This document shows, piece after piece, positions 47,401-57,561 of a DNA stretch of 64,000 bases. The position numbers and the translations under genes are program-made. This stretch comes from Telopea speciosissima. Taxonomy: Eukaryota > Streptophyta > Magnoliopsida > Proteales > Proteaceae. Every line of letters starts with the position of its first letter. The stretch's first letter is position 1. The notes beneath the pieces were generated by a model that was given only the letters and a program-made list of their open reading frames with translations, was not told the DNA's origin and ran no database searches. The stretch spans positions 49,901,043 to 49,965,042 of the forward strand of contig NC_057926.1 of the NCBI RefSeq assembly GCF_018873765.1, written 5' to 3'.

Positions 47401-48937
47401 TAAAATAAGGGTGAAGGGAAAGCAAGACGATTTGTTACCTGAGGAAGCTGCAGGTTTGTCAGTAGTCTTAACAGTTCGATACATCTGCAAAGGAGAAGAG
47501 AAACAAACACTGAGTAGATGAACCAGCGAAGAAGCTGGGGGGTCAAAAAAAATTAGAAATAAAAATAGAAATGGCAAAAACCCCTCATTTCCCCAAAAGA
47601 TAATAGAAACTTTCATTATAACAAAATGTGAAAAAAACCAGTCCAAAATCAATTCCAATACTTCTGTCTCTCTCTCTCTTTCTGTTTGGTAAGGATGGTA
47701 ATGTATTATTGAGAAATGATTTCTGTTACTTTTTATTTTAGATTCCTATTCACTCACTCTTTCTCTCTTACTCTCTCTCTCTCTCTGTCTTTCTCTGTCT
47801 CTCTCTAAAACAAGAAGCTGTCCTTTCTCAGAAATCACTCCATTCATCGGCTACTGTGCCGGAAGAACAGATTAAGAAGATCTGACCGGTCGACCGGTCA
47901 TCGTGCTAGAGAGAGAGAAAAATAACAGAAAAACAAAAAGAAGAAATACCTGTAAATGACTCTTAACATGAGCTAATGTTAAATCTTTAACATCCATAAG
48001 CTCAAGAACCGATTTCGGAGTAGCCCCTGAAAACCAAAATATATCCATTAAAAATCAAATCTAAAAGAATTGAATACAAACCAAAAGACCCAAGAAAGAT
48101 CTTACTTTCATGTCCACCGAGAAGCTCCACCGCATGAACAAATCGAGCATGAAGAGTACTTGTCCAACGCATTCGAGGCGCTCTCATACTCCGTTTCGCC
48201 GGTAGCTTTTGCATAAATCTTGATCTAATCATTCCATGAGAAGTCTCTGAAGCTCCCATTCCATATTGGTTGTGGTGGTGGTGGTGGTAGTACTGATGAT
48301 GTTGTAGTTGGTTAGATTTGAATGAATCTGAAGATAACCCATTAAACCTAGAAACAGCGGCAATCCGATAAGCCGGTGACGGTGATGATGACAGTGACGG
48401 TGACGACGGAGAAGATGAATTGAGTCCACAGCTTAATATTACCATAGGGTCTAAACCTCTTTGTTGAAAGGAAGAAGTTGGAGAAGTAGAAGAAGAAGAC
48501 CAAGAAGGATATGATGACATTGGGTAGAAACACAAGTTTGGATCCTTCTCTCTTGAATTATCTAAAGACATGAAAGGGAATGAACGGTTGTGATACACTG
48601 GAATCCCTTTTATGGGTAATACTCCATCATTTAGATGATTAGTATTCCAGTTACTATTAAGATGATGGAGTTGTTGTTGTTCTTGAGGCACTACTACTAC
48701 TTCATCTTCTTCTTCTTCTTCTTCTTCACTTCCTCTTGTAAAGTTTCTCCCCCAATTCCTTTCAACTTCTAACCCATTTCTTGGGTTAGCCAATGAAAGC
48801 TCTGGGTAAGCTTGTGAGTCTATCTTTACTGAACTATCACTCTCCGGTCGTCGTCCTTGCCAAAGATCGAATCCGGTGTCCGATGAAGGAACTGTATTAG
48901 GAGGGCTAATGTGTAAGGAAAGATCAGGAACCGGCAT
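37988..48937 (-). CDS. KAN1: KANADI-type GARP transcription factor (KAN1-like), six exons
   Basis: Spliced as complement(37988..38101, 38208..38304, 47019..47196, 47439..47484, 47950..48026, 48106..48937), giving 447 residues with GT-AG introns and consistent phases. KAN1 proteins are nuclear repressors that specify abaxial identity in leaves and ovules. The N-terminus PDLSLHISPPN carries the conserved LxLxL-like repression motif. The GARP DNA-binding domain starts at about residue 249 (RSMRAPRMRWTSTLHARFVH), runs through ATPKSVLELMDVKDLTLAH and ends in KSHLQMYRTVK. GQSDGSGDED and the C-terminal NPSLEFTLGRPGWHSEEHD match the KAN1 rather than the KAN4 subgroup. His-, Ser-, Glu- and Thr-rich runs fill the linker. 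Intron 4 is about 8.7 kb and full of transposon remnants; the others are short. The last two exons were found by motif and splice-site reading, so that join is the least certain. Confidence 0.92.
38456..38791 (-). mobile_element. Solo LTR fossil, Copia type, in KAN1 intron 4
   Basis: A 336-bp LTR flanked by a perfect 5-bp duplication GTATT (38451-38455 and 38792-38796). Minus-strand reading ends GAACCACATAAATCCTTGTG...TTCAACA, a usual Copia LTR end. It is close to the KAN1 exon 5 splice acceptor (about 150 bp away). Confidence 0.8.
39818..40290 (-). mobile_element. TRIM (miniature LTR retrotransposon) fossil in KAN1 intron 4
   Basis: Two 137-bp direct LTRs (39818-39954 and 40154-40290), both TGTTAG...ATAACA and about 87 percent identical, flank a 199-bp interior. 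Next to the right LTR the minus strand reads TGGTATCAGAGC, a perfect initiator-Met primer-binding site. It has no coding capacity, as usual for TRIMs. Flanking 5-mers (CAATG, TCATT) do not match. The LTR divergence indicates an old insertion. Confidence 0.85.
40393..40670 (-). mobile_element. LINE 3' end with RNase H-like domain
   Basis: It encodes, in one open frame, VISREANSVTDSLARKALSL and FSTPWLLKACN, the end of the L1-type RNase H domain, followed on the minus strand by a poly-A tail (poly-T at 40395-40408). It is truncated to the last ~280 bp and belongs to the same group as 30590-31355. Confidence 0.85.
41451..41472. repeat. (GA)n microsatellite
   Basis: An uninterrupted GA run next to a purine-rich block at 41320-41450. 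Confidence 0.9.
41621..42012. mobile_element. MITE with ~75-bp terminal inverted repeats (392 bp)
   Basis: The left end GGGTAAATTACACATCA and following CCCCTGGTTTTCAAACGAAA are repeated inversely at the right end (TTTCGTTTGAAAACCAAGGG then ATGTATAATTTATC). Flanking AAATTAA at 41614-41620 and 42013-42019 is a likely 7-bp duplication. No coding region is present. A half-copy lies at 9160-9222. Confidence 0.8.
42685..43500 (+). mobile_element. Copia-type LTR fossil, split by a hAT element
   Basis: It starts TGTTGGGGTACGATGTC, matching the minus-strand start of the LTRs at 38791 and 60493, and ends near 43500 after GAACCACATAAATCCTTGTA. A hAT element at 42869-43309 divides it. The LTR alone would be about 370 bp. 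Confidence 0.75.
42869..43309. mobile_element. hAT-like non-autonomous element, family A (441 bp), nested in an LTR
   Basis: The ends are TAGGGTTGTAAC and TTGTACCCCTA. A perfect 8-bp duplication AATGCAAT lies at 42861-42868 and 43310-43317. The related LTR at 37 kb has this site once (37180-37187, CTACAATGCAATCTGAGAGA) without the insertion, which fixes both ends to the base. Confidence 0.93.
43564..44619 (+). mobile_element. Non-LTR retroposon, ~1.06 kb, with 14-bp target-site duplication
   Basis: It is flanked by GGTAGACTATTGCA at 43550-43563 and 44620-44633. The 3' end TGAATTTACCAAAATAAAAG is a poly-A-like tail as in LINEs. Inside, an open frame of 229 codons (43698-44387) contains EGRKISKPYPLASS and no domain I recognise. 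A partial second copy lies at 51411-51965 next to a LINE end. I read it as an internally deleted LINE or a LINE-mobilised non-autonomous element, perhaps holding ORF1-side sequence. A short frame starting MARTGASPTLV precedes the long one. Confidence 0.8.
45646..46087 (+). mobile_element. Solo LTR fossil, Copia type, in KAN1 intron 4
   Basis: A 442-bp block with perfect inverted ends TGTTAG...CTAACA. The interior near the right end, CGTGGATGTAGCCAA...GTGAACCTCGTAAATATC, is typical of Copia U5. Flanks CTATT and TTATT match in 4 of 5. Confidence 0.7.
47883..47900. other. 18-bp perfect palindrome in KAN1 intron 2
   Basis: TGACCGGTCGACCGGTCA is its own reverse complement, with nested ACCGGT repeats, in an otherwise CT-rich intron. 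It could be a binding site for a dimeric factor; its role is unknown. Confidence 0.8.
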
Positions 48938-49351
48938 CGAAGTAGAAGAAGTAATTGAACTGTTCTAAGAATAAACTCAATTGGGTTTGTAGAATTTTGA
49001 AGTGGGTTTTGCTTCTTATCCTTCACTTGTGAAAAGGAGAGGAGTGGAACCTTGGAATTCTTGAAATGGTGAGAGATATGAGATGAAGAGTGGTTTAATC
49101 AAAGAGGGTCTCAAGAAAGACACTCTTTTAGTCGTCTCTCTTCTTCCTCAACAAACAAACATGCTCTTGAGGAAGATGGATAGAGAGGAGATAGAGAGAG
49201 AGAGAGATGGATAGAAAGAATAGATGGGATTTGTATGTTGTTACACAATGAAAGATGAATTAAAAAAAAGAGAGGCATGGAAAGGAGAGGGTTTTGGGTC
49301 TGCCTTCTTCTTAGAGTATATCTTGGAAGATGACACTCAAACTTGGCCTCT

Positions 49352-49390
<39 letters not shown>

Positions 49391-50599
49391 TTCTCTCTCT
49401 GGTCTATAGTCAAAACACGCAAAGCAGCCAAAAATAAGTGGGCCATGGACTTCCTTCCCCGGAGAGGACGGGTTAAAAAATAGAAGAGAGAGAAAGAGAG
49501 TCTATTATGTGATTCCTTTCCCCCACCCTCTCTCTCTCTCTCTCTATGATAAAATCTCTAAATGAGATTTACAAAATCTCGTAGGATTTTGAGATTCTCG
49601 TGAGATATTGAAGGGGATACCCATGTAATTAAGGGCCCATTGACTTGGGTGACCTCAACAAAGGGTTGTTCCTTTGCTTTCATATTGTTAACATCGTAAA
49701 CCCTAATTCCATTCATACTCTCAAATATTCCTTTTCTTATCTTTCATCAACAACCCTTGTCTACTATCATAGGGTGGGTTTTGGTTTTTATTATCCCGAA
49801 TGCCCCCTTTCATCACCATTGACCCTAGCTATAGCTAACATGAATAATAGATTTCAAAACCCTAGATTGAATCCCACATAAAATAACATCCATAGCCTTC
49901 TCTTCTTCTTGGGAACTACCCTCTCTTCTTTAATGCCCTACTCTCTCGCTTTAAGGGATGATTCAAATTGAACACTACAGGGTCTACTTTGTGTTTGAAA
50001 ATAGTCCTTAGAAATAAAGGACAATCCTTAAATTTTACTATTGACCCAATTGATTGGACGGTATGAATTGATGAAATGAAGAAGCATGGTTACTGCATAT
50101 GACGAGTCGTTAGTACTGAGAGTAATACTACCTGACCCACAAGCCACATGTTTGTGCGTGTTTGTTTATGTACCTTTGTTACCATATTCACAATATTATA
50201 CAAGTATATTCTTCATAGAAGGTATAGCTAGTAGAGGTACATTTTTTATAGGATAATCTCCACCATTCAATTAGTGGGTCCCATTAGATGATTTGATAGG
50301 ACATACTTTACATCAATTTAATGCTTACAACCATTCAAAACTAACAAAGTTTTTTTTTTTGATCAACTAACAGTCATGACCCTTATTAGTTTATCTATAT
50401 GTTATATCATGTTTATGACACATGATTATGATCATGTGGCCAAATTTTAGTGGTCAAGCTTTGATGAGCTTATCAAAGCAATCATTCTTATTCTACCATG
50501 TGGAATCATGATGTGAAAACTCAATGGATGGATGGTATATAATCTAGATTAGTCACATGTCAAATTTCATATCTTAGTTCAATCAAATATTCTTCTATG
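48938..50599. promoter_or_regulatory. KAN1 leader and upstream region
   Basis: The DNA just upstream of the KAN1 ATG is rich in CT/GA runs (49188-49206, 49350-49402, 49528-49546), common in plant 5' leaders and promoters. Part may be untranslated leader. No TATA box stands out. The rest, to 50.6 kb, is gene-free. Confidence 0.4.
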
Positions 50600-51400
50600 A
50601 TTTTTTTTTATTGATAAATCAAATTTATTAAGAATAAAAGAAAAAATAACTACAACCAAAGGAGAGCACCTCCACAACAAGAAGAGCACAAATGCTCCAA
50701 CCATTACCCAACCCAAAGACAACACTCTAAAATAATCTCGAATCGGAGAAAAGAGAGCAAAGGAAGGAAACAACCTCTGATAGCCCAAACTAAGACATCC
50801 TGGTCCACCGAGGGTGAATCCCAGTTTGACAGAAATAAGTTTCTGGGGGACTTAAGACCTTTCGAAGGAGAAGTCGATAGAAATCTTCAACATCCAATCG
50901 AATAGCCTTAATCATTGAAGGCTTGGTTTGCATACTATTCCGGAAGAGGCAAAATTTTATCTCCATCCTAATATATATGAGATATGGTCCCATAGAAAGC
51001 GATCTTGGCGATGCTTCCAATTGAGTCTCCCTTGAACGTTGTGACAATCCAATCTGCTTCTCTCACAATACACCTAGAGGGCCTCCTTTGAGAGGAGCCA
51101 AGTCTACAGATATCCTCCCAAATCTGGAAGGTGAACATGCAGTCGAAAAACAAATGATCCCTATTCTCAATTCCAGCCCAACAAAAACAGTAAAAGGGGG
51201 AAACCTAGATGGTTTTCTTTCTAAGCTGATCTTTGGTAGCAAGAGCATCTAGAATACACTTCCAATCTGTGAAAGACAGGAGAGGAATAGAAAACTTAAA
51301 CCAAATAGCTTGAGCCCAGTTCACCACAAGGTGAGAACCTCTGACTGTATTTCAAGCCAATATGGTGAAGAACAAACCATAGTTGTTAGCCAATCTGGTA
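50600..51400 (-). mobile_element. LINE 3' region with zf-RVT domain
   Basis: On the minus strand the sequence encodes HLFFDCMFTFQIWEDI, the reverse-transcriptase zinc-binding (zf-RVT) motif of plant LINEs, with LATKDQL-type sequence before it. It ends in a poly-A tail (poly-T at 50603-50612). It is spread over several frames and is 5'-truncated near 51400, where it meets the retroposon copy at 51411. Confidence 0.8.
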
Positions 51401-51410
51401 ACAGTCCATC

Positions 51411-51965
51411 AGTTCAACGACCATTAATGCCATTTACTTGCCAAGTGGTTACACAATTCAACGCCCATCAATTCTTCTCCTCGTTTAATTTCATGCAAGT
51501 CAACTCAGGGGTGAAGGAGTTCAGTTTCATGCAGTTACATCTTCTCCTTATCGTAACTTTCATCGGTTATGGTTTTTAAAGCTACTCAAACATTTATTAA
51601 AGTCCTCATCAAAAAGCTATTGACAATGCTCATCACTCTCCCATAATGACCAACGGTTACAACTCTACTCTTTCTGTAACTCCACTTGACACTGAAGAGT
51701 CTACCTTGGAAGCGCAACTAACCGTTAGATCTTCTACCCTCAATTCTCCCCATCTTATGGTTTGGAAGATGGAGTGAACACTGGCCAAGTTCCCAGTGTC
51801 AAAAGCGAAGTGGGAATGGAAGGCCAGAAAATCTCTAAGTCATATCCACTTGCAAGTTTGTTACAAGTGACACGTATGCAATTGGAAACTTTGGGACCAA
51901 GTAAGATGCCTAACTTCAAAGTGGACACCCGTATAGGGCTTTGTCTGCCACACCTCCACTGATGG
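51411..51965 (+). mobile_element. Second, partial copy of the 43.6-44.6 kb retroposon
   Basis: It matches 43920-44460 over about 550 bp at roughly 90 percent (shared ACTTGCCAAGTGGTTACACA, GAAGCGCAACTAACCGTT, CTGGCCAAGTTCC). The long open frame of the first copy is not intact here. The 3' tail of the first copy is missing. Confidence 0.85.
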
Positions 51966-52012
51966 TTTTTTCTCCACCCAAGTATTAATAGAGATATAAG
52001 TAATATTCAGCA

Positions 52013-52175
52013 TTCTCTATGGGGGAACGTGACCCCTACCTGCTCAAAGGCCAACGAGAACACATACGTTGGCATCATGGGGTGGAATTTCACCTTTCAT
52101 GGTGGGAACAATGGTCATTCCCCCCTCCCCTGTTGCATTTGGGCTTGGACAATACACTCTCCCGCAGAGAACTTT
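52013..52175. mobile_element. Family C MITE
   Basis: The left end TTCTCTATGGGGGAACGTGACCC is matched by CACTCTCCCGCAGAGAA at the right. This is one of the better preserved copies. Confidence 0.65.
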
Positions 52176-53344
52176 TCTCTATAGAGTAATTAAATACTAC
52201 TAAAATAATACATAATGGATTTCAAACTTCTATCAGACATGCTCAATAACCTAAATCTTAAGCCACACCATGTCTTGGCCACAACACCAACTTCAACAAA
52301 TTCGAGTAAATCTTAACTACAAATTAATGAGACTGTACCTATTGAAGTAAGTGATTAGGATCTTGTGCAAATGAGGTTTATTAATTTGATGCTCAAAATT
52401 TCATACTCTTTGAACATTTTTGGTTTTTGAGTTGTGCCTCCCAATTTCATGGGTCTATACGTATGTATGTACAAGAGAGAGAGAGAGAGAGAGAGAGAGC
52501 TCGTTTTTTAAGGTTATATGAACCATTCTTATTGTCACCAGACCCCTATGCATCTCATTAACGTAATGAGATATTAAAAAAAAAAAAAAAGTCTACCCAA
52601 ATTCGGATTCAAGTAGGAGGGAGGGATGAGGAGGTGAATATCTTATTATAGAAAGCTTAATCTAAGCAATCGAATCACATGATGCAATACTAAATCTTCT
52701 TTGAATAAAAGCACTTGAAAAGGTCAAATTTATCTATTCGATGCAATTTAGATTCTATGATGACATACCCATCTTCTCTATCTCTCTCAATGACGCCCCA
52801 ACCTAGAAATTCGCTCCAATTTGCCATCTGTTCTTTCTTGAGGCTCGACTTGAGTAGTTGTTTCATGTTTGTGTCATTTGAAAATGTTACGATTAAATAA
52901 TTCACCCTCATAAATCGGTCTAGAAGGGGGTGGAAACCCAATATTATATAATGCCCACATCCAAATATTTATGTGATTGATGTGAGACTATTGTACATAA
53001 CATTGTCTCACCCTTTAACGGTTGATGTATGTCCTCATTGGTCCACTACAGATTAGGCAGCCCTTTCTAGGCGACTCCACCCATACGGTGGTTCATTGAA
53101 TCATTATTTATTGTTCTCAAATAATTAAAGAGGAGTGTCTAAATGACATTTCAATATGTGTATTTAGAATTGGACATTTTCCTTCAATTGCCTCTTGTCT
53201 TATTTTCAAAAGTTTTTTTTAAGTTAAGAATATAAAAGATCAGATACTTTCCAAAATAATTTGAAAGTAAGATTTCACTAAAGTTGATCCTTACATGCAC
53301 CCATCCCCCCCCCCTCCCCAACAAAAAAAAATCTTGGGTATGAA
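52176..53344. other. Gene-free stretch
   Basis: AT-rich DNA with a GA run near 52473-52498. At 52990-53090 a decayed stretch resembles the interior of the TRIM at 39818-40290. No gene is seen. Confidence 0.4.
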
Positions 53345-53890
53345 TAGGGATGTAAATGGATAATCGAAAATTCGAATTTAATCCGCATCCGTATTCGTTT
53401 AGAGATATCTGAAAAAAACATCTAAATACTCTTATAAAAATCTGTCTGGAAAAAAAAAGGCCAAATACTTAGTAATAAAAAATTAAGTAAATAATGATTT
53501 TGAGGATTTTAGAAGATTCAACAGGTTCTAGAATATGAGGAAAAGAGAATCATGATCTAAGAGATATGGATTAACAGTGAATTGTATCCGCCAGGGGGAG
53601 GAAGGTCCGGGTTACACAAGGCAGAGATGTAAACAGATGGTCAAAAATCTGAATTTGATCCGCATCCGAATTCATTTAGAGGTATCCGTATTCGGCTAGG
53701 AAATATCCGGATCCGTTAGGGGGAGGAAGGTCCCGGGTTACACAAGACAGAGATGTAAACGGATGGTTAAAAATCCAAATTCGATCCGCATCCGAATCCA
53801 TTTAGAGATATCCATATTCGACCAGAAAATATCCAAATCTGACCACATCTGATCCGTATCCGAGCCGAATCCGATTCGTTTACATGCCTA
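53345..53890. mobile_element. hAT-like non-autonomous element, family B (546 bp)
   Basis: The ends are TAGGGATGTAAATGG and TTTACATGCCTA. A perfect 8-bp duplication GGTATGAA is at 53337-53344 and 53891-53898. The interior is an inverse match to 12985-13403, with an additional ~125-bp internal tandem duplication (GGAGGAAGGTCC...GGGTTACACAAG seen twice). Confidence 0.9.
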
Positions 53891-54067
53891 GGTATGAATA
53901 ACCATAATAGAACATTTTTATTCGATTAGAATGACAATACCTGATTTCTTAACCTTTATTAGCTAGATTTTGAATGCATGTAAAATAACATCTCAAGTTC
54001 AAGTTGGGCTAGGCTTCATAACTTATTCAGAAACTAGTTTAATCTTGAGTCTTCCTTAATAAGTATT

Positions 54068-54207
54068 GGGGGAAGTTTTCATATACGATCGGGGCCCTTC
54101 TCACAAAGAGTTGAAAAAGTCATAAATTCCCACTCATTAATTAATGCCTTGAAACTCTCACCCTCTCACATACACGATTTACACAGCCATGTATGAAAAC
54201 TTTCTCT
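54068..54207. mobile_element. Mutator-like MITE (140 bp)
   Basis: The ends GGGGGAAGTTTTCATATACG and CATGTATGAAAACTTTCTCT are inverted repeats. Flanking 9-mers ATAAGTATT (54059-54067) and ATGAGTATT (54208-54216) match 8 of 9; a 9-bp duplication is characteristic of Mutator-type elements. A related end lies at 32264. Confidence 0.78.
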
Positions 54208-54259
54208 ATGAGTATTAATTTATTTCTTGTTGGGTACAAATGCCAATTTCTTACGACGT

Positions 54260-54825
54260 AAGGCATATGAAAAACTATATTTGATTTTTGGAGATGCTTT
54301 TATTATCTAAAGATTCCAAAACAGTCAAATCATAAGCAAAATTCTTCCTTACAGATCCTAGTTATTTAAGCTTGACCCTGGAGGCTGCTTTGAGAAAACT
54401 TTTTTTTTTAAAATTTTTGGTAAGAGGCTGCTTTGAAAAAACTACTATTAAGTTTTCTTTGGTTCCTTTAAAAATATTATAGTTTTCCTAGATTTTCTCT
54501 TAGTTTCTCTTATTTTCTCATAATCTTTAGTTTACTTAATTTTTCCTTATATTATTTATATATTCTTTGATTTTCTTTCTTCCTTATTTGCTCCCATGGG
54601 ACTTAAAAAATTGCCATATTTGGGCCCCATTTATTTTTCATGTGATATTCCTAACAATTTAATTGGGCATTCAGGAAAGGTTCCTACCATGGTATGTGTG
54701 AATTCAACTATTTACTTAGTACATTTTTTCAAATGGATCAATGAATTTTTTCAAATGGATAAATGGATAAATGAATTTTTACTTCGTTTAATCATATTCA
54801 AGATTTTACATGGTATCAGAGTAGG
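54260..54825 (+). mobile_element. Possible LTR end with primer-binding site
   Basis: TGGTATCAGAGTAGGC at 54811-54826 follows TTTTACA, as at an LTR/primer-binding-site junction of Copia-like elements. The LTR start is not identifiable. The part after it is interrupted by an A-run at 54840. Confidence 0.35.
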
Positions 54826-55137
54826 CTATGTCCTTACCAAAAAAAAAAAAAAAAAAAAGAGTAGGCTATGCGTATTTCTCTTTTGGTTGTGTCAAGTTCT
54901 GTTTTCCCCTTTTAGTTTCCGTCCTCCTGTTTTCTGACCCACCAATAGGTGAGGGGAAGCGCTAATCTCACTTCAATTATGAGTGGAAAATTATGACATT
55001 CGAATTTCTCTTGGTCCCTATGCCAGCATGGGGGCCAATAGGAACGTACATAAAAGCGTCAATAACACGAGTTTTCACCTTTTATGAGAGGTGGGGCAAT
55101 CATTTCACGCTCCTCTGTGTGTGGATTCAATGGTCAC

Positions 55138-55380
55138 TCAGCCTTTCAGGTTCTTTTTTCCTATAAATAAACAATCCAAACATTTAACATGCCTAATGAG
55201 AGGAGCTTTGATGCCCATTGGAGGCAGAATATCAAAAAAAGTATGATCGAGGCCTGTGACACTGAATTTTTCCAGTGGCGCATTTGCTAAATCAAATGCT
55301 GAAAGATTTCTGCCTTGAGAAAGTGGGATTAGCATCAGAAGGAAGTGGAAACAATAGAACCCTAAAATTGAGAAATCCAT
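55138..55380 (-). CDS. Hypothetical small secreted protein
   Basis: An 80-codon frame from a genuine ATG has a clear N-terminal hydrophobic segment (FSILGFYCFHFLLMLIPLSQG) followed by a short polar part with DILPPMGIKAPLIRH. This is the layout of a secreted peptide precursor, but I recognise no family and cannot see a TATA box or intron. It may be chance. The plus strand has an overlapping open frame, also unassigned. Confidence 0.3.
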   Translation of the reverse strand: MDFSILGFYCFHFLLMLIPLSQGRNLSAFDLANAPLEKFSVTGLDHTFFDILPPMGIKAPLIRHVKCLDCLFIGKKNLKG

Positions 55381-55977
55381 TTGGTTCTCCTATGGGCTAT
55401 GAAGTGGAACTGGCAAGGGAAACAATTAGCAGGAAAACTGGATTTCCAAAGGAAAAAAGAGGAAAGGAAAGCTGGCCCAAGCGTGTGCACTCTTCAAAAG
55501 AAAAAGAGGTAACAAAAGTAAAAGTGAAGAAAAAACCTGATTGGGATAAAGGAACTGGAAAGTGAGTGCGCATGTACTGAAATGGGAGACCAATCAGAAG
55601 CACCCAGGTGTCCCCTTTGTGGATATGGCCTAATAATTCGCGTAATGATGGTGCATAGAGTCAAACTATTAGGATGACGGTATATATCTATCTCAACAAA
55701 GGAGAGAGAGAAAGATAGAGAGCACACTTAAGAGAGTTTAATCATGTATTGTATTTCATGATTTTAATTTGGAAGAGGTTCCCTCAAAGGAAGGGTGGCC
55801 TCCACCAGCATGGGACAATGGGAGTACGCGTGGAAGCATCAATAAGGGTAGAATTTTCATCTTTCATTGGAGAACAGGGTGGTCATACCCTTTTATGTTT
55901 GAACGTGGGTCACATTGCCTTTTAGGGTTATTTATTCATATTAATTTTTAAGAGGAAGAGTTTTCAATCTAGGAGTG

Positions 55978-56125
55978 CGACCCTTATGCCAGTATAAGGA
56001 CCAATGGGAGCACATGTAAAAACATCAATAGAGATGGGATTTCTGCCTTTCATAGAGGTAGGGCAATCATTTCATAAGGCCCTATATCTGGGCGTAGGAG
56101 TCACACTCCCGCATAGAGTTCATCT
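55978..56125. mobile_element. Family C MITE
   Basis: GAGTGCGACCCTTATGCC at the left and GAGTCACACTCCCGCATAGAG at the right. The middle has the GGTAGGGCAATCATTTC motif common to the family. Fragments of the same family lie at 54990-55130 and 55800-55930. Confidence 0.6.
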
Positions 56126-57231
56126 GTTCAGCTCAACACCCCTAGGGCCCAAACCAAAACATCCTTTGGAGATCAACAATTAAAACCCCTTTCTTATTCT
56201 CTTGGTGTCATGCAACAAAAAATAGATAAATCAAGGCCGGCAATAGAATGCTAATCGGTCATGTAACACCTATACCAGTACAAGGATTAATAAGAATGCA
56301 TGCAGGAGCATTTAAATGAATGAGATTTTTTAATTTACTGAGAGTTGAACGATAATTTTGCACGATCATATGTCTAGACGCAAGAATCATGCGATCAGTT
56401 ACCATGTTTTTTTTACCATAAAAGACAAGAGAATATATTGGAGAATGAATAGCTCCATTGATTCTGCTCCTCTTTTGACACTTTCTCAGTATATCACTCA
56501 CTCACATGCAAACACTATAACACAACATTCTTGGTGGGTCCAACGCAACAGTTAGCATGTGTGGTCTCGTCTTTCACTAGCTCCATCAACTAGTGAGAGA
56601 TTAAGAGGGTTTCTAAGTAAGAAAAGGAGTTTTAGTAGCAGTAGTAGTAGTAGTGGTGAATCGGCTTTCGTGATTCCCAAAAAACATAAGGGACCTTTTA
56701 AGAAGGTCTGTGTTTTGCTTTCTTGTAGTTGACATGACAATGTGATGCTTCTTTCTCTCCAAGGTGACGACAATCCATACAAACTTGCAAAGCAAAGCAA
56801 TGCAACCAATTAATCCTTCCTTTCCGTCTCTCTCTCTCTCTCTCGTGCCTGCAATCTGCATGGGAGAATAATATCATTCCCTGTTTCTTTAGCTTTTTCC
56901 TATAGGGCCTAAGAAAAGTAGTGCTACCCATATCCGGAAAAGTAACATTAGACAGACCTAGCCCCACCTCTTCTTTTGACGAAGAAAACAAAACCCATTT
57001 TCCTTCCATTTTATTCTTTTCACAAGAGCAATCACTTTGAATTCAACCACTCCTCCTCCTATAGTCCCACCCCAACATGAGAGAGAGATGCATCAGTCCA
57101 AGGAAGTTAAAACTTTGAACCACCTATCAAGTCTTGAACTCTTAATTACTTAACCATAGCTAGCTTTAGAAACTAAAGCAATCAATTGTTTTGGATTGTT
57201 TATTTTTTTTTATTTTTTATTTTTTATGTTA
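56126..57231. other. Gene-free stretch
   Basis: It contains TC runs (near 56828-56844) and short Leu-rich frames on the minus strand made by AGT/TAG triplet runs. No recognisable gene. Confidence 0.4.
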
Positions 57232-57236
57232 AAGAA

Positions 57237-57561
57237 TGTCGGGCCTAGAAGGTCAGCGTCTCCTCGTGACTCTGAGACTAACCTGCACAAGGAAATAATC
57301 TTGCGTCCTTAATATCATCAATTGGTTTTAATGTAGTGGTATGCGTTTGATCTGAAAGACCAACAATTGATATCAGAGTCACGATCGTAGGTTCGAATCA
57401 TTCTGCAAATGCTGAAGGGGGGATTGTTGGGCCTAGAAAGTCAGTGTCTCCTCGCAACTCTGGGACTAACCGCTCGCTCTGCATAAAAAAATAAACTTGC
57501 ATCCTCATGACCACCAATTGGTTTTAATGTAACAGTAAACGTTTGATCCGAAAGACCAACA
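57237..57561 (+). mobile_element. TRIM (miniature LTR retrotransposon), structurally complete fossil (325 bp)
   Basis: LTR 1 is 57237-57365 and LTR 2 is 57425-57561, both TGT.GGGCCTAGAA...AAGACCAACA. Between them are only 59 bp, with ATTGATATCAGAGTCACG at 57366 (a degenerate initiator-Met primer-binding site) and a GAAGGGGGGA purine tract just before LTR 2. A perfect 5-bp duplication AAGAA flanks the whole (57232-57236, 57562-57566). The LTRs are about 85 percent identical, so the insertion is old. It has no coding capacity. Confidence 0.9.

Noticed and set aside
48229-48533. His-, Arg- and Phe-rich minus-strand frames near 48.3 kb
   Set aside because: They are shadow frames of KAN1 exon 1.
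49111-49446. Arg-Glu-rich frames near 49.2 kb
   Set aside because: They are caused by CT/GA microsatellites in the KAN1 leader region.
54596-54937. 113-codon frame near 54.7 kb as a gene
   Set aside because: It runs through an LTR/primer-site-like region and a poly-A tract and shows no protein features.
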